From assembly GCA_947567425.1 (NCBI GenBank), contig CANOLV010000014.1, positions 1 through 64,000 of the forward strand: a stretch of 64,000 nt of DNA, written 5' to 3'. Shown in pieces: positions 33,085 through 42,163 of this stretch (positions are counted from its first letter, which is position 1; each line of letters begins with the position of its first letter). Both the position numbers and the translations under genes were made by a program. This DNA comes from an uncultured Porphyromonadaceae bacterium. GTDB lineage: Bacteria; Bacteroidota; Bacteroidia; Bacteroidales; Muribaculaceae. The notes under the pieces were generated by a model, which was not told the origin of the DNA, did no database searches, and worked only from the letters and a program-made list of their open reading frames with translations.

Positions 33085-34269
33085 ATGAACACTTTTAAAT
33101 TCACCACATTAGGACTCTCGCTGCTGGCACTGGCGGGATGCTCCAGCAAAGAGAAGATCACTCTCGAGACTACAAAAGTCGAAACCGGAGAGATCAGCGA
33201 ATCGGTGACAGCCACCGGTACAGTAGAATCAGTGACCCAAGTAGACGTCGGCACACAGGTCACCGGCATAGTCGACAAACTGTATGCCGACTATAATTCA
33301 GTGGTACATAAGGGTGAACTCATCGCCGAAATAGAAAAGACACTGCTCGAAAGCGAGCTAAAAAGCGCCGACGCCAATATGGAATCGGCCCGGTTGACTT
33401 ACGAATACAACCGCACAAACTATGAGCGCGACAAGCAGCTCCACGACAAACAGCTCATCAGCGACTATGAATACCAGACATCGCTGAAGGACTACGAAGT
33501 AGCTAAGACCGCATACGAGAAGGCACAGGCCGACCGTGTCCGCGCCGCAAAAAACCTCAATTATGCAGAGATCTATTCACCGATCGACGGTGTGGTCATC
33601 TCGCGTGAGGTGGAAGTGGGACAGACCGTGGTGTCGAGCATGAACGTGGCCAATCTGTATGTGATAGCCGACCTCGACAACATGCAGGTGATCGGCGATG
33701 TCGACGAAGCCGACATAGGCCAGGTCAAACTGGGCCAAAACGTGACGTTCACCGTAGAAGCTTATCCTGACGACAAGTTCCAGGGCCACGTGACGCAAGT
33801 GCGCCTGAATCCGACAACCGAAAGCAACGTGGTGACCTACGAAGTGGTAGTGGCAGCACCGAATCCAGACCATAAGCTCATACCAGGACTTACGGCCAAT
33901 CTGACAATCTACGTGACTCAGGAATCAGACATATTGACACTGCCCAACAGAGCATTCCAGTTCATGCCCCGCGAATATCCCGAAGCCAAGGATCTGCCTA
34001 CGGCCGATATGTCGGCCATGCCTGACGCATCGGCCCTCGCACCCGACGAGAAAGTGGTATGGAAAGAGACAGGCGGCCATCTGACTCCGGTAGTGGTCAA
34101 AACAGGTGTGAACAACCGCTCAACCACCCAGATATTGAGCGGACTCACGGCCGGCGACGTGGTGGCACTGGACTACGAATCAACAATGAACAATGCCATG
34201 CCTGAAGGTCAGGATGCCGAACGGAGCCCCTTCGCCCCGCAACCACCGAACAGGAATAAAAAGAAATAA
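33085..34269 (+). CDS. MacA-like periplasmic adaptor lipoprotein (HlyD/RND-MFP family)
   Basis: A 394-residue membrane-fusion protein. The lipoprotein signal LLALAGC gives acylated Cys19. The barrel-sandwich halves (SVTATGTVESVTQVDVGTQV and YSPIDGVVISREVEVGQTV) flank a helical hairpin (about 85-155). The beta-barrel follows (ADLDNMQVIGDVDEADIGQV), and the membrane-proximal domain ends around 375. The C-terminus is short and basic (NRNKKK). It links the TolC duct to the MacB transporter encoded next. 12 bp separate it from the ATPase gene. Confidence 0.9.
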   Translation: MNTFKFTTLGLSLLALAGCSSKEKITLETTKVETGEISESVTATGTVESVTQVDVGTQVTGIVDKLYADYNSVVHKGELIAEIEKTLLESELKSADANMESARLTYEYNRTNYERDKQLHDKQLISDYEYQTSLKDYEVAKTAYEKAQADRVRAAKNLNYAEIYSPIDGVVISREVEVGQTVVSSMNVANLYVIADLDNMQVIGDVDEADIGQVKLGQNVTFTVEAYPDDKFQGHVTQVRLNPTTESNVVTYEVVVAAPNPDHKLIPGLTANLTIYVTQESDILTLPNRAFQFMPREYPEAKDLPTADMSAMPDASALAPDEKVVWKETGGHLTPVVVKTGVNNRSTTQILSGLTAGDVVALDYESTMNNAMPEGQDAERSPFAPQPPNRNKKK

Positions 34270-34281
34270 AATTCACGGAAT

Positions 34282-35037
34282 ATGGACACCCGGAATAAAC
34301 GTGAAATAATCAAAGTGGACCAACTGAGGCGAAACTTCGTGGTGGGAGGCGAGACGGTCAAGGCACTCAGAAGCGTGTCGTTCACCATCCACGAAGGGGA
34401 GTTCGTGACCATAATGGGCACCTCCGGCTCAGGCAAATCCACACTGCTCAACATACTCGGATGCCTCGACACACCGAGTTCGGGCGACTACATCCTCGAC
34501 GGAGTGTCGGTCAAGGATATGAGTAAGAACGAACGCGCCGTGACCCGCAACAGGAAAATCGGATTCGTGTTCCAGAACTACAACCTGCTGCCGAAGACCA
34601 CATCCATCGAAAATGTGGAATTGCCACTGCTTTATAACCCCAATATAAAGGCAAAACAACGCGAGGCAATGGCCATCAAAGCACTTGAAGCGGTCGGGCT
34701 GCAGGACCGGCTATACCACAAGAGCAACCAGATGTCCGGCGGCCAGCAGCAACGCGTGGCCATAGCCCGCGCACTGGTCAACGATCCGGTCATAGTCCTG
34801 GCCGACGAAGCCACCGGAAACCTTGACACGCGCACCTCGTTCAGCATCCTGGTGCTGTTCCAGGAGTTGCACGCACGAGGAAGAACTATTATATTTGTAA
34901 CACATAATCCGGATCTGGCGGCCTACTCGTCGCGCAACATAGTGCTTCGCGACGGCAAAGTGGTGTCGGATGTGGTTAACCCCAATCCGGCATCGGCCAA
35001 AGATGTATTCGATGCACTGCCGGTAGAAAATGAATAG
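34282..35037 (+). CDS. MacB-type ABC transporter ATP-binding protein
   Basis: A 251-residue ATPase of the LolD/MacB group. Walker A GTSGSGKST is at 46-54, the Q-loop is in FVFQNYNLLP, the signature MSGGQQQRVAIARALV lies near 152, Walker B VIVLADEAT follows and the H-loop is in FVTHNPDLA. In E. coli MacB the ATPase and permease are one chain; here they are two genes 3 bp apart. It powers export through the adaptor and TolC-like duct. Confidence 0.93.
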   Translation: MDTRNKREIIKVDQLRRNFVVGGETVKALRSVSFTIHEGEFVTIMGTSGSGKSTLLNILGCLDTPSSGDYILDGVSVKDMSKNERAVTRNRKIGFVFQNYNLLPKTTSIENVELPLLYNPNIKAKQREAMAIKALEAVGLQDRLYHKSNQMSGGQQQRVAIARALVNDPVIVLADEATGNLDTRTSFSILVLFQELHARGRTIIFVTHNPDLAAYSSRNIVLRDGKVVSDVVNPNPASAKDVFDALPVENE

Positions 35038-35040
35038 GTC

Positions 35041-36261
35041 ATGAATCTTGGAAATCTGCTAAAAATAGCCTTAAAGGCTTTGAACAACAATAAGATGCGA
35101 TGCTTCCTGACGATGCTCGGCATCATCATCGGCGTGGCGTCGGTGATCACGATGCTGGCCATAGGACAAGGCTCAAAAAACAGCATCAAGGCCCAGATAT
35201 CCGAAATGGGCTCCAACATGATAATGATCCATCCGGGCAATATGCAGCGCGGAGGCGTCCGCCAAAGCTCCGACGACATGCAGACCCTCGAAGTGGCCGA
35301 TTATGAGGCCATCAAAGAGAATGCAAAGTACATCTCGGCCATATCGCCGTCGGTCAACAGCGGAGGACAGTTCATCAACGGCAACAACAACTATCCGTCG
35401 ACCATCTACGGCATCACTCCCGACTATCTCGACATCAGGAAAGTCAAGGTAAAGGAGGGGGACATCTTCGACGAACAGGACATAAAGACCGCGGCCAAGG
35501 TGTGCCTGCTCGGAAAGACCGTCGTGGACAATCTCTTCCCGGAAGGTGAGAATCCGATAGGACGCGTGGTCAGATTCAACAAGATTCCGCTCACAGTGAT
35601 CGGCGTACTCGAGGAGAAAGGCACAAACTCGATGGGCATGGACCAGGACGACGTGGTGCTGGCCCCCTACACCACAATAATGAAGCGAGTGCTGGCCATC
35701 GACTATATCCAGGGTCTTTTCGCGAGCGCACTCGACGAGGCTCATACCGACGAGGCCATCGACGAAATCACCGGAATACTCCGCGAGCGCCACAAGCTCA
35801 ATGAGGAAGCTGACGACGACTTCGAGATACGGTCGCAACAGGAACTGAGCCAAATGATGAACTCGACGTCGGACATGATGACCGTGCTCCTGGCGTGCAT
35901 AGCCGGCATATCGCTGCTCGTAGGCGGTATAGGCATTATGAACATCATGTACGTGTCGGTGACGGAACGCACACGCGAGATAGGTCTGCGCATGTCGATA
36001 GGGGCACGCGGCATCGACATCCTGTCGCAATTCCTCATCGAGGCAGTCATCATAAGCGTCACGGGCGGTATCATAGGCGTGGTCATAGGAGCATTGGCTT
36101 CATGGCTTGTCAACATGGTGGCCCACTGGCCGGTGTATATACAGGTATATTCGGTAGTCCTATCGTTTGCGGTATGTACGGTCACGGGAGTATTTTTCGG
36201 CTGGTATCCTGCCAAGAAAGCGGCCAATCTTGACCCTATAGAAGCAATCCGCTATGAGTAA
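35041..36261 (+). CDS. MacB/FtsX-type ABC transporter permease
   Basis: A 406-residue permease. The first membrane helix (about 20-40, RCFLTMLGIIIGVASVITML) is followed by a MacB periplasmic core domain (about 45-270). Three C-terminal helices are at about 285-305, 335-360 and 370-390, with the coupling motif ERTREIGLRMSIGARG between the second and third helix and the terminal block YPAKKAANLDPIEAIRYE. This is the mechanotransmission architecture of MacB exporters of peptides, toxins or lipoproteins. The last 8 bases overlap the histidine kinase gene. Confidence 0.93.
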   Translation: MNLGNLLKIALKALNNNKMRCFLTMLGIIIGVASVITMLAIGQGSKNSIKAQISEMGSNMIMIHPGNMQRGGVRQSSDDMQTLEVADYEAIKENAKYISAISPSVNSGGQFINGNNNYPSTIYGITPDYLDIRKVKVKEGDIFDEQDIKTAAKVCLLGKTVVDNLFPEGENPIGRVVRFNKIPLTVIGVLEEKGTNSMGMDQDDVVLAPYTTIMKRVLAIDYIQGLFASALDEAHTDEAIDEITGILRERHKLNEEADDDFEIRSQQELSQMMNSTSDMMTVLLACIAGISLLVGGIGIMNIMYVSVTERTREIGLRMSIGARGIDILSQFLIEAVIISVTGGIIGVVIGALASWLVNMVAHWPVYIQVYSVVLSFAVCTVTGVFFGWYPAKKAANLDPIEAIRYE

Positions 36262-37351
36262 CGGAAATCCTCGTGGGCATATAATCGCGGGACCATCGCG
36301 CAATGTACAGAAATGGGTGACGATGCTCACCCACTTTCTGTGCCTGAGCATACTGTTCATACTTCCCGAGGCACTAATGACAAAGAGTTTCGGAGATGGT
36401 CCGGAGGCATGGCGCATCTATCTGAGAGCAAGCGTCTACGTGGCCGTGTTCTATCTGAACTACTATGTCATCATCGACAAATGCATCGGGCGCCGATACT
36501 GGATAGTCAAGCTTTTGGGATGGAATCTGGCAGTAGCCCTGTGCGCCATGTGCATTATGTATATTCTGATATCGCATCCGGAAATGCACAGAGACCACAG
36601 GCACAGGCCGTATGACATTCCCGGCATGTCGCTGTATCTGCGCAAGGCATCGTTTCTGATGAAAGACCTTGTGATGGTGCTCCTGACCGTGGCCCTGAGT
36701 CTGGCCGTAAAACTCAGCGACTACTGGATGAAACTGCGCCACAAGAACCACAAGATGGAGATGGCGCAAAGACAGGAGGAACTTGACAATCTCAAACATC
36801 AGCTCAACCCCCACTTTCTGTTCAATACACTTAACTCCATCTATGCGCTCATAGCCATCAGCCCGGACAAAGCCCAGCAGGCGGTGCATGAACTCAGCCG
36901 ACTGCTCCGCTTCGTTCTATATGAGAACGCCCCTACAGTTCCGATAGCCGACGAGCTCGCATTCGTGGACAACTACGTAAAACTGATGAAACTGCGGATA
37001 GGCAACAAATTCCCTATAAACGTGGAACTGGACTGCAGCGAGTGTCCGACGCTCAGAATAGCTCCCCTGCTATTCATATCACCGGTGGAAAATGCTTTCA
37101 AACACGGCAATACGGGAAGACCGGATGCATTCATCAATATAAGCATCAAGTGTGCCGACAATACGGTCGAGTGCATGATATCAAACAGATTTGACCAGTC
37201 GCAGGAATCGGACAACAAAGCATCGGGCATCGGTCAGACCAACCTGCGCAGACGCATAGACCTCATCTACGGACAGAATGCCAGCATCGAATGTAAGACA
37301 GAAGGCGACATATATACATTTTACCTAAAAATAAAACTCATCACAACATGA
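36254..37351 (+). CDS. LytS/YehU-type sensor histidine kinase
   Basis: A 365-residue membrane kinase with four N-terminal helices (about 22-155), a short coiled coil and a His_kinase domain whose phosphoacceptor is His187 in LNPHFLFNTLNSIYALI. An HATPase domain follows (SPVENAFKHG, GIGQTNLRRRIDLIYG). It has no periplasmic sensor domain, so the signal is probably sensed in the membrane or passed from the neighbouring transporter. It overlaps the permease gene by 8 bp and the regulator gene by 4 bp (ATGA). Confidence 0.92.
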   Translation: MSNGNPRGHIIAGPSRNVQKWVTMLTHFLCLSILFILPEALMTKSFGDGPEAWRIYLRASVYVAVFYLNYYVIIDKCIGRRYWIVKLLGWNLAVALCAMCIMYILISHPEMHRDHRHRPYDIPGMSLYLRKASFLMKDLVMVLLTVALSLAVKLSDYWMKLRHKNHKMEMAQRQEELDNLKHQLNPHFLFNTLNSIYALIAISPDKAQQAVHELSRLLRFVLYENAPTVPIADELAFVDNYVKLMKLRIGNKFPINVELDCSECPTLRIAPLLFISPVENAFKHGNTGRPDAFINISIKCADNTVECMISNRFDQSQESDNKASGIGQTNLRRRIDLIYGQNASIECKTEGDIYTFYLKIKLITT

Positions 37352-38091
37352 CCAACCTACGCTGCTGCGTCATCGACGACGAACCTCTCGCACAGGACCT
37401 CATAGCCTCATATATCGAGAAGACCCCCTTTATGCAACTTGCAGGCAAATTCAACTCAGCCCAGGACGCCATAAAGACCATACTTGAAGATAATGTCGAC
37501 ATCGTGTTTCTCGACATACACATGCCTCAGCTCAGCGGCATGGAATTCGCACGCATAGTGCCTCCGACTTGCCGCATCATCTTCACCACCGCTTACGACC
37601 GCTATGCGATCGAGGGCTTCAAACTTAATGCCCTCGACTATCTGATGAAACCGGTAAGCTACGAGGAATTCATCAATTCGGCCAACCGCGCCCTTGAATG
37701 GGTGGAACTGCGCCGTAAAGCCGCTGAAGCATCTAATGACAAGGACTACATGATAGTGAAAAGCGAATACAAGTATGTCCAGATAGCGGTAAAGGACATA
37801 CTGTTTGTCGAAGGACTTAAAGATTACGTAAAAATCTACATAGCGGACGAGAAGAGTCCGGTGACGACGCTTATGAGCATGAAGGCTCTCGAACGATTTC
37901 TGCCTGAATCAGAATTCATGCGCGTACACAGGTCGTTCATCATAAACACGACTAAGATAAAGACCATCGAGAGGAACCGTATCGTGTTCGGCAACCACTA
38001 CATACCCGTGAGCGAAAGTTACAAACAAGCATTCACAAACTATATCGCAGGACACACGCTTCCGACTGTCAAGGACGGTAACGATGACTGA
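37348..38091 (+). CDS. LytTR response regulator
   Basis: A 247-residue regulator. The receiver domain (1-120) has Asp9, Asp10 and Asp11 in the acidic pocket, phosphoacceptor Asp56 in DIVFLDIHMP, and Thr and Lys in FTTAYD and LMKPVS. The LytTR DNA-binding domain spans about 140-240 (VKSEYKYVQIAVKDILFVEG, FMRVHRSFIINTTKI). It is the cognate regulator of the kinase encoded just upstream and most likely controls the pump genes in the same operon. Confidence 0.93.
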   Translation: MTNLRCCVIDDEPLAQDLIASYIEKTPFMQLAGKFNSAQDAIKTILEDNVDIVFLDIHMPQLSGMEFARIVPPTCRIIFTTAYDRYAIEGFKLNALDYLMKPVSYEEFINSANRALEWVELRRKAAEASNDKDYMIVKSEYKYVQIAVKDILFVEGLKDYVKIYIADEKSPVTTLMSMKALERFLPESEFMRVHRSFIINTTKIKTIERNRIVFGNHYIPVSESYKQAFTNYIAGHTLPTVKDGNDD

Positions 38092-38096
38092 CATGC

Positions 38097-38136
38097 AATA
38101 ATGGCCGGCTCCTTCTGAACAGGGCCGGCCATTATT
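38097..38136. terminator. Bidirectional terminator between the lytTR gene and a TonB-domain gene
   Basis: A perfect 13-bp stem (38097-38109 with 38124-38136) with AT-rich ends lies between two convergent genes. Neither strand has a long T-run, so it may be a bidirectional hairpin terminator of moderate strength. Confidence 0.7.
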
Positions 38137-38157
38137 GTATAATATGATATAATAAAA

Positions 38158-38652
38158 TCAAAGACGGAAGTTGACCGGGAATATGCAGATGACCGGCACG
38201 TTGTTGCCGTCAAGGACACCGGCTTCCCACCTGGGCATCTTGTCGAGTATGCGGACGGCCTCCCGGTCAAGTGAAGGCTCGACGCTCTTCAACACGTTGA
38301 CATGCGTGATCGATCCATCTGGCTGAACCACGAAAGAACACAATACCCTCCCGTGCACACCGTCGGCATATGCCTTTTGGGGATACTCCCTCGTGGAGTT
38401 GATGTACTGCATCAAAGCCCCGTACCCTCCAGGGAAAGTCGGGGGAACATCGACCATGTCGCAGTCGTATGCCTCGATTATCTCACCGGCATATACCTGC
38501 GGCACTGTATGAACGTCAGTCATGGCAAGGGTCTGGGATGTGGTATGTAGATTCATCCGGCGCATCTGTGCGGAGACATGCACCGTCATGGCCGAAATCA
38601 ATAAGACAAGGATAAAAATCCGATTTTTCTCAGTCAATAGCATAGTATCCAT
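38158..38652 (-). CDS. TonB C-terminal domain protein
   Basis: A 164-residue protein. It has a hydrophobic signal-like segment (IFILVLLISAMTVHVSA, about 12-28), a short linker and a TonB C-terminal domain (about 70-163): PTFPGGYGALMQYINSTREYP, GVHGRVLCSFVVQPDGSI, SLDREAVRILDKMPRWEAG. The domain is the periplasmic part of TonB that contacts outer-membrane receptors. There is no proline-rich spanning region, and the signal ends in VSAQ as if cleaved, so a soluble or anchored accessory protein rather than a full energy transducer seems possible. Confidence 0.8.
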   Translation of the reverse strand: MDTMLLTEKNRIFILVLLISAMTVHVSAQMRRMNLHTTSQTLAMTDVHTVPQVYAGEIIEAYDCDMVDVPPTFPGGYGALMQYINSTREYPQKAYADGVHGRVLCSFVVQPDGSITHVNVLKSVEPSLDREAVRILDKMPRWEAGVLDGNNVPVICIFPVNFRL

Positions 38653-38674
38653 TAAAGATTATCTAAATCAAATG

Positions 38675-38706
38675 CAAATATAAATCGCCGGATTGTTAAA
38701 TCCAAA
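38675..38706 (-). promoter_or_regulatory. Promoter of the TonB-domain gene at 38158
   Basis: The minus strand reads TTTG (38706-38703), 20 bases, TATATTTG (38682-38675): a full consensus match. The start codon lies 23 bases further on. Confidence 0.8.
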
Positions 38707-38851
38707 GTAGGTGATGAATATTTGGGTTAGTTTAGCGATGTTAAAGATTTATTGACATTTACAGCCTCCTAATACCGGTCAGCCCCCCAGGAAACAAAAA
38801 AATAGCAGCCACCGCATGCAATATGGGAGAGAGGAGGACGTTAGTTAAGTA

Positions 38852-39871
38852 ATGGATATCAGATGCGCCATCATAGCTTGTGCCGCGGCAATGTCGTCGG
38901 CCGTGTCGACAGCGAACGCAGCCGACGGAAGCACCGCATACAACTTCCTCAACCATACATCGTCAAGCCACATCTACGGCTTAGGAGGTGTCAACGTGTC
39001 GCTGGTCGATGACGACATTTCGACCGTAGACCAGAATCCGGCGCTGCTCGGTCCGGAATTCAACGGACAGCTTGCGGTCAACTATATGAAATATGTGGGT
39101 GAGGCCAATTTCGCCGGCGCACGCTACGGAATATCTGCCGGAGAACGTTCGGCATGGGCCATAGGCTTGCAGTATTTCGGCTACGGCGAGATGAAAGGCG
39201 CCGACATAGCCGGAAACCTCACCGGGACATTTTCGGCAAAGGATATGTTCGTGTCAGTGAGCTACAGCCACGACATCACTGATAGAATACGCGGAGGCAT
39301 AACGCTCAAAGGCATTTATTCATCGTATGGCGAATATTCAGCATTTGCACTCGGAACCGACCTTGGCGTGAACTATTACGACGACGAGCGCGACATGTCG
39401 CTGTCGGTGGTAGTGGCCAATCTCGGAGGTCAGGTGAAACGCTTCAATGAATCGTATGACCGCATGCCAGTAGACGTCAGGATCGGCTGGAGCCAGACCC
39501 TGTCGGAAATGCCTCTCCGGCTGTCGGTCACCGCCTGGAATCTTACCAAATGGCACCTGCCCTATTACGACAGTGGCGACGGGACAGATGCGTCGGAGGG
39601 CAAAATAAAGGATTCATTCGGGTCAAACCTGTTCCGTCATCTCGTCTTCGGGGCAGAGTACATGCCGTCGGAAAGATTCTATATCGGACTGGGATATAAT
39701 TACAAGACCCGAACCGACATGGCCACCTATCAGCGCAGCTTCCTGTCAGGATTCTCAATATGCGCCGGTATAAACGTAAAGCGCTTCGGAATCGGAGTGG
39801 CAATGTCGCAGCCGCACACCGGAGCCACGACGTTTATGCTCAACCTTACCACGAGGCTTTTTGAATTCTGA
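38852..39871 (+). CDS. porQ: Type IX secretion system protein PorQ
   Basis: A 339-residue outer-membrane beta-barrel with signal peptide (ending near STANA, residue 28). The N-terminal block YNFLNHTSSSHIYGLGGVNVSLVDDD and DQNPALLGPEFN is characteristic of PorQ, a FadL-like barrel. In Porphyromonas PorQ forms the attachment complex with PorU, PorV and PorZ, which cleaves and anchors type IX cargo. It indicates that the organism has this secretion system. It is encoded alone. Confidence 0.88.
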   Translation: MDIRCAIIACAAAMSSAVSTANAADGSTAYNFLNHTSSSHIYGLGGVNVSLVDDDISTVDQNPALLGPEFNGQLAVNYMKYVGEANFAGARYGISAGERSAWAIGLQYFGYGEMKGADIAGNLTGTFSAKDMFVSVSYSHDITDRIRGGITLKGIYSSYGEYSAFALGTDLGVNYYDDERDMSLSVVVANLGGQVKRFNESYDRMPVDVRIGWSQTLSEMPLRLSVTAWNLTKWHLPYYDSGDGTDASEGKIKDSFGSNLFRHLVFGAEYMPSERFYIGLGYNYKTRTDMATYQRSFLSGFSICAGINVKRFGIGVAMSQPHTGATTFMLNLTTRLFEF

Positions 39872-40013
39872 CCCAAATCCGGCGCTCCATCATAAAAACT
39901 GTCACATCTCGTGCGGCCTGAAATGGCCGTTTTGTCAATGAACTGTTGACAGCCCGATTCGTTGTAAATATAGAAGCCTATGTTTCAACATTCACTATTT
40001 AATCGAGGACGAG

Positions 40014-40928
40014 ATGAAACTACTAAACACACTCTTACTGGCTCTGACATTGATGACGGCCATTGATGTTTCAGCCTCAGTTCCGGCAGAAAAGACCGAT
40101 TCGACAGCTCTACTGCAATTGAACGCCATGTCCGATTCGCTCACATCCAGAGGCGACGACATAATCGCCGAGGAAGCGATAAGACTACATGACAGCGCCG
40201 TTCCGTCAATCTATACCCGGCCATATTCACTGACCCTCAACATGCCCCAATGGAAACGGATGTGGATCAACACCGCCGTGCTGGCCGGCACATTTGTGTC
40301 GACCCTGTTCGTGCTTGAATGCCTGCCAGAGGACGCAACATCGTGGAACCGTGCATCGCTTCAAAAAGTGCCGCCGTTAAAACGCTGGTACCGCAACGTG
40401 TTTGTGCGCGGGCCGGAATGGGACCACGATAAGTTCATATTCAACTATGTACTGCACCCATACGCCGGTGCTGTATACTTTATGTCGGCGCGCACATGCG
40501 GATTCAACTACTGGCGTTCGCTCCTATACTGCGCATGCATCTCCACAATCGGCTGGGAATACGGCATCGAAGCCTTCATGGAGCGTCCGTCGATACAGGA
40601 CCTCTTCATCACTCCGATAGTGGGCAGCCTGATCGGAGAGGGGTTCTATCATGCAAAACGCCATATCGTCAGCCACGACTATACACTTCTGGGATCAAGG
40701 ATACTCGGAAATGCGGCGGTGTTTCTGATCGACCCCGTCAATGAGGTCATCGACCTTTTCAGAGGGAATCCCGAACGGAAACTGCATCTGGGACGAAACG
40801 ACGGACTTGACAAATCCGCAATAGCGGATCTGCCCAAGCGTCCGGACCGCGGGGCAAGAATAGAATCATCGTTCATACCCGGCATACCCGGATGCAGCCA
40901 CGGATTCTCCGTAAAAGTAGCGTTTTAG
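40014..40928 (+). CDS. DUF3943 domain-containing protein
   Basis: A 304-residue protein with a signal peptide (MKLLNTLLLALTLMTAIDVSA). The block KFIFNYVLHPYAGAVYFMSARTCGFNYWRSLLY, STIGWEYGIEAFMERPSIQDLFITPIVGSLIGE and RILGNAAVFLIDPVNEVIDLFRG is the DUF3943 signature, a family of unknown function found mainly in Bacteroidetes with several hydrophobic helices. The domain resembles PAP2-like membrane folds in helix distribution only; no phosphatase motif is seen. It stands 142 bp after porQ without an obvious terminator between. Confidence 0.8.
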   Translation: MKLLNTLLLALTLMTAIDVSASVPAEKTDSTALLQLNAMSDSLTSRGDDIIAEEAIRLHDSAVPSIYTRPYSLTLNMPQWKRMWINTAVLAGTFVSTLFVLECLPEDATSWNRASLQKVPPLKRWYRNVFVRGPEWDHDKFIFNYVLHPYAGAVYFMSARTCGFNYWRSLLYCACISTIGWEYGIEAFMERPSIQDLFITPIVGSLIGEGFYHAKRHIVSHDYTLLGSRILGNAAVFLIDPVNEVIDLFRGNPERKLHLGRNDGLDKSAIADLPKRPDRGARIESSFIPGIPGCSHGFSVKVAF

Positions 40929-40935
40929 GACGGTC

Positions 40936-42036
40936 TTACTGTTCGACGCCGTGCCGCTTCTGAAGGGTCGATATATACTCGTCGTAGTAGGCAAGCAGAA
41001 GTGTGGTCAGCGGAAGAGCTATGATCAATCCGAGGAAGCCCAAAAGACTGCCCCAGATGGAGAGCGACAACAGTATTATGGCGGGATTAAGCCCCATCGC
41101 CTTACCCATTATCTTCGGTGTCAGAAACAGATCCTGGATGGCTTGTACTATGCAGTAGACTGCCATACATTCCCAAAATATAAGCCAGAAATCAGTTCCG
41201 GAATCAACCGAACACACAAGGCAGAGAAGCGTGGTAGGAATAATAGATATAAGCTGCAGGTAAGGCACCATATTAAGCAGACCGATGAACATGCCCAGCA
41301 CGAGTGCCAAAGGCATGCCTATGATCATAAAACCAATGCTGAACAGGACGCCCACACAAAATGCCACAAGGGCCTGACCGCGGAAATAGTGGTTCATCGA
41401 CTGCTGTACATCGTTGCATATACGGAACACCATCTGACGCGATGCCGGCGGCACCATGTGACGCAGCGTCTTGCCCAGACGCTCGTAGTCAAGCATGATG
41501 AATATGACATACAGAAAGACTATAAACCAGCTCAACAATCCGATAATCATGCTTATGCCGCTTGTAAGCACCGACCAAGTGGAGCTTATGACATTCTCGA
41601 GCAGTTTGATCTGATCCTCGTGGTGCAGTATCAGCTGCGAAATGGACTCGAAATCGACATACTTCTTAATCAATGAGTGCACACTTTCGGGAAGGAAAGG
41701 GGTATCGAGCTCTGATGACGAGTACACTTTAAGAAGATGCGCCATGTGGGTCATCTCGGAGGTGATCAGCGGCACCACAAAGTAGCAGAGCAACCCGATC
41801 AGGAACGTCACCTCAAACAAAGTGACGAATATGGCCACCACCCTTCCCTTCAGCTTCAGCAACCTGCGGTTGAACTGCACGAAGGGTTCCAACAGGTAAG
41901 CTATCAGCACTGCCACGCAGAAAGGAAGCAGCACGCCCCTCAATCGGTAGACAAGCCACACCGCGGCGCAAACCACGATGGCAGATATAAGCAATCTGAC
42001 CACACGGTCAAATGTGTACGGGCGATAATGATCCAT
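40936..42036 (-). CDS. AI-2E family transporter
   Basis: A 366-residue membrane protein with the AI-2E (PerM/TqsA) topology: helices at about 12-60, a soluble mid-region (about 85-150) and further helices from 150 on. The marker FMIIGMPLALVLGMFIGLLNMVPYLG-like block (here MVPYLQLISIIPTT near 255) and LNPAIILLSLSIWGSLLGFLGLIIALPL match. The family includes exporters of the AI-2 signal and sodium/proton antiporters; function here is unassigned. It is convergent with the DUF3943 gene. Confidence 0.9.
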   Translation of the reverse strand: MDHYRPYTFDRVVRLLISAIVVCAAVWLVYRLRGVLLPFCVAVLIAYLLEPFVQFNRRLLKLKGRVVAIFVTLFEVTFLIGLLCYFVVPLITSEMTHMAHLLKVYSSSELDTPFLPESVHSLIKKYVDFESISQLILHHEDQIKLLENVISSTWSVLTSGISMIIGLLSWFIVFLYVIFIMLDYERLGKTLRHMVPPASRQMVFRICNDVQQSMNHYFRGQALVAFCVGVLFSIGFMIIGMPLALVLGMFIGLLNMVPYLQLISIIPTTLLCLVCSVDSGTDFWLIFWECMAVYCIVQAIQDLFLTPKIMGKAMGLNPAIILLSLSIWGSLLGFLGLIIALPLTTLLLAYYDEYISTLQKRHGVEQ

Positions 42037-42101
42037 AAGACGTTTTTCTGAAATAATGGCACGAAATTACTCAAAATATCTGTCATTAGCGATGTTTTAT
42101 G

Positions 42102-42109
42102 TAACTTTG
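42102..42109 (+). promoter_or_regulatory. -7 promoter element for the MFS transporter gene
   Basis: TAACTTTG matches TAnnTTTG, 54 bases before the start. No good -33 was found. Confidence 0.45.
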
Positions 42110-42163
42110 TACCTATAAAAATTGCCGTGAATATATAGTATCAATCAATTATAATATTTAGCA

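Noticed and set aside
35173-36030. Long antisense frame over the MacB permease gene, and similar ones at 30483-31250 and 40951-41676
   Set aside because: These are shadows of real genes with low-complexity or His/Arg-rich products and no motifs.
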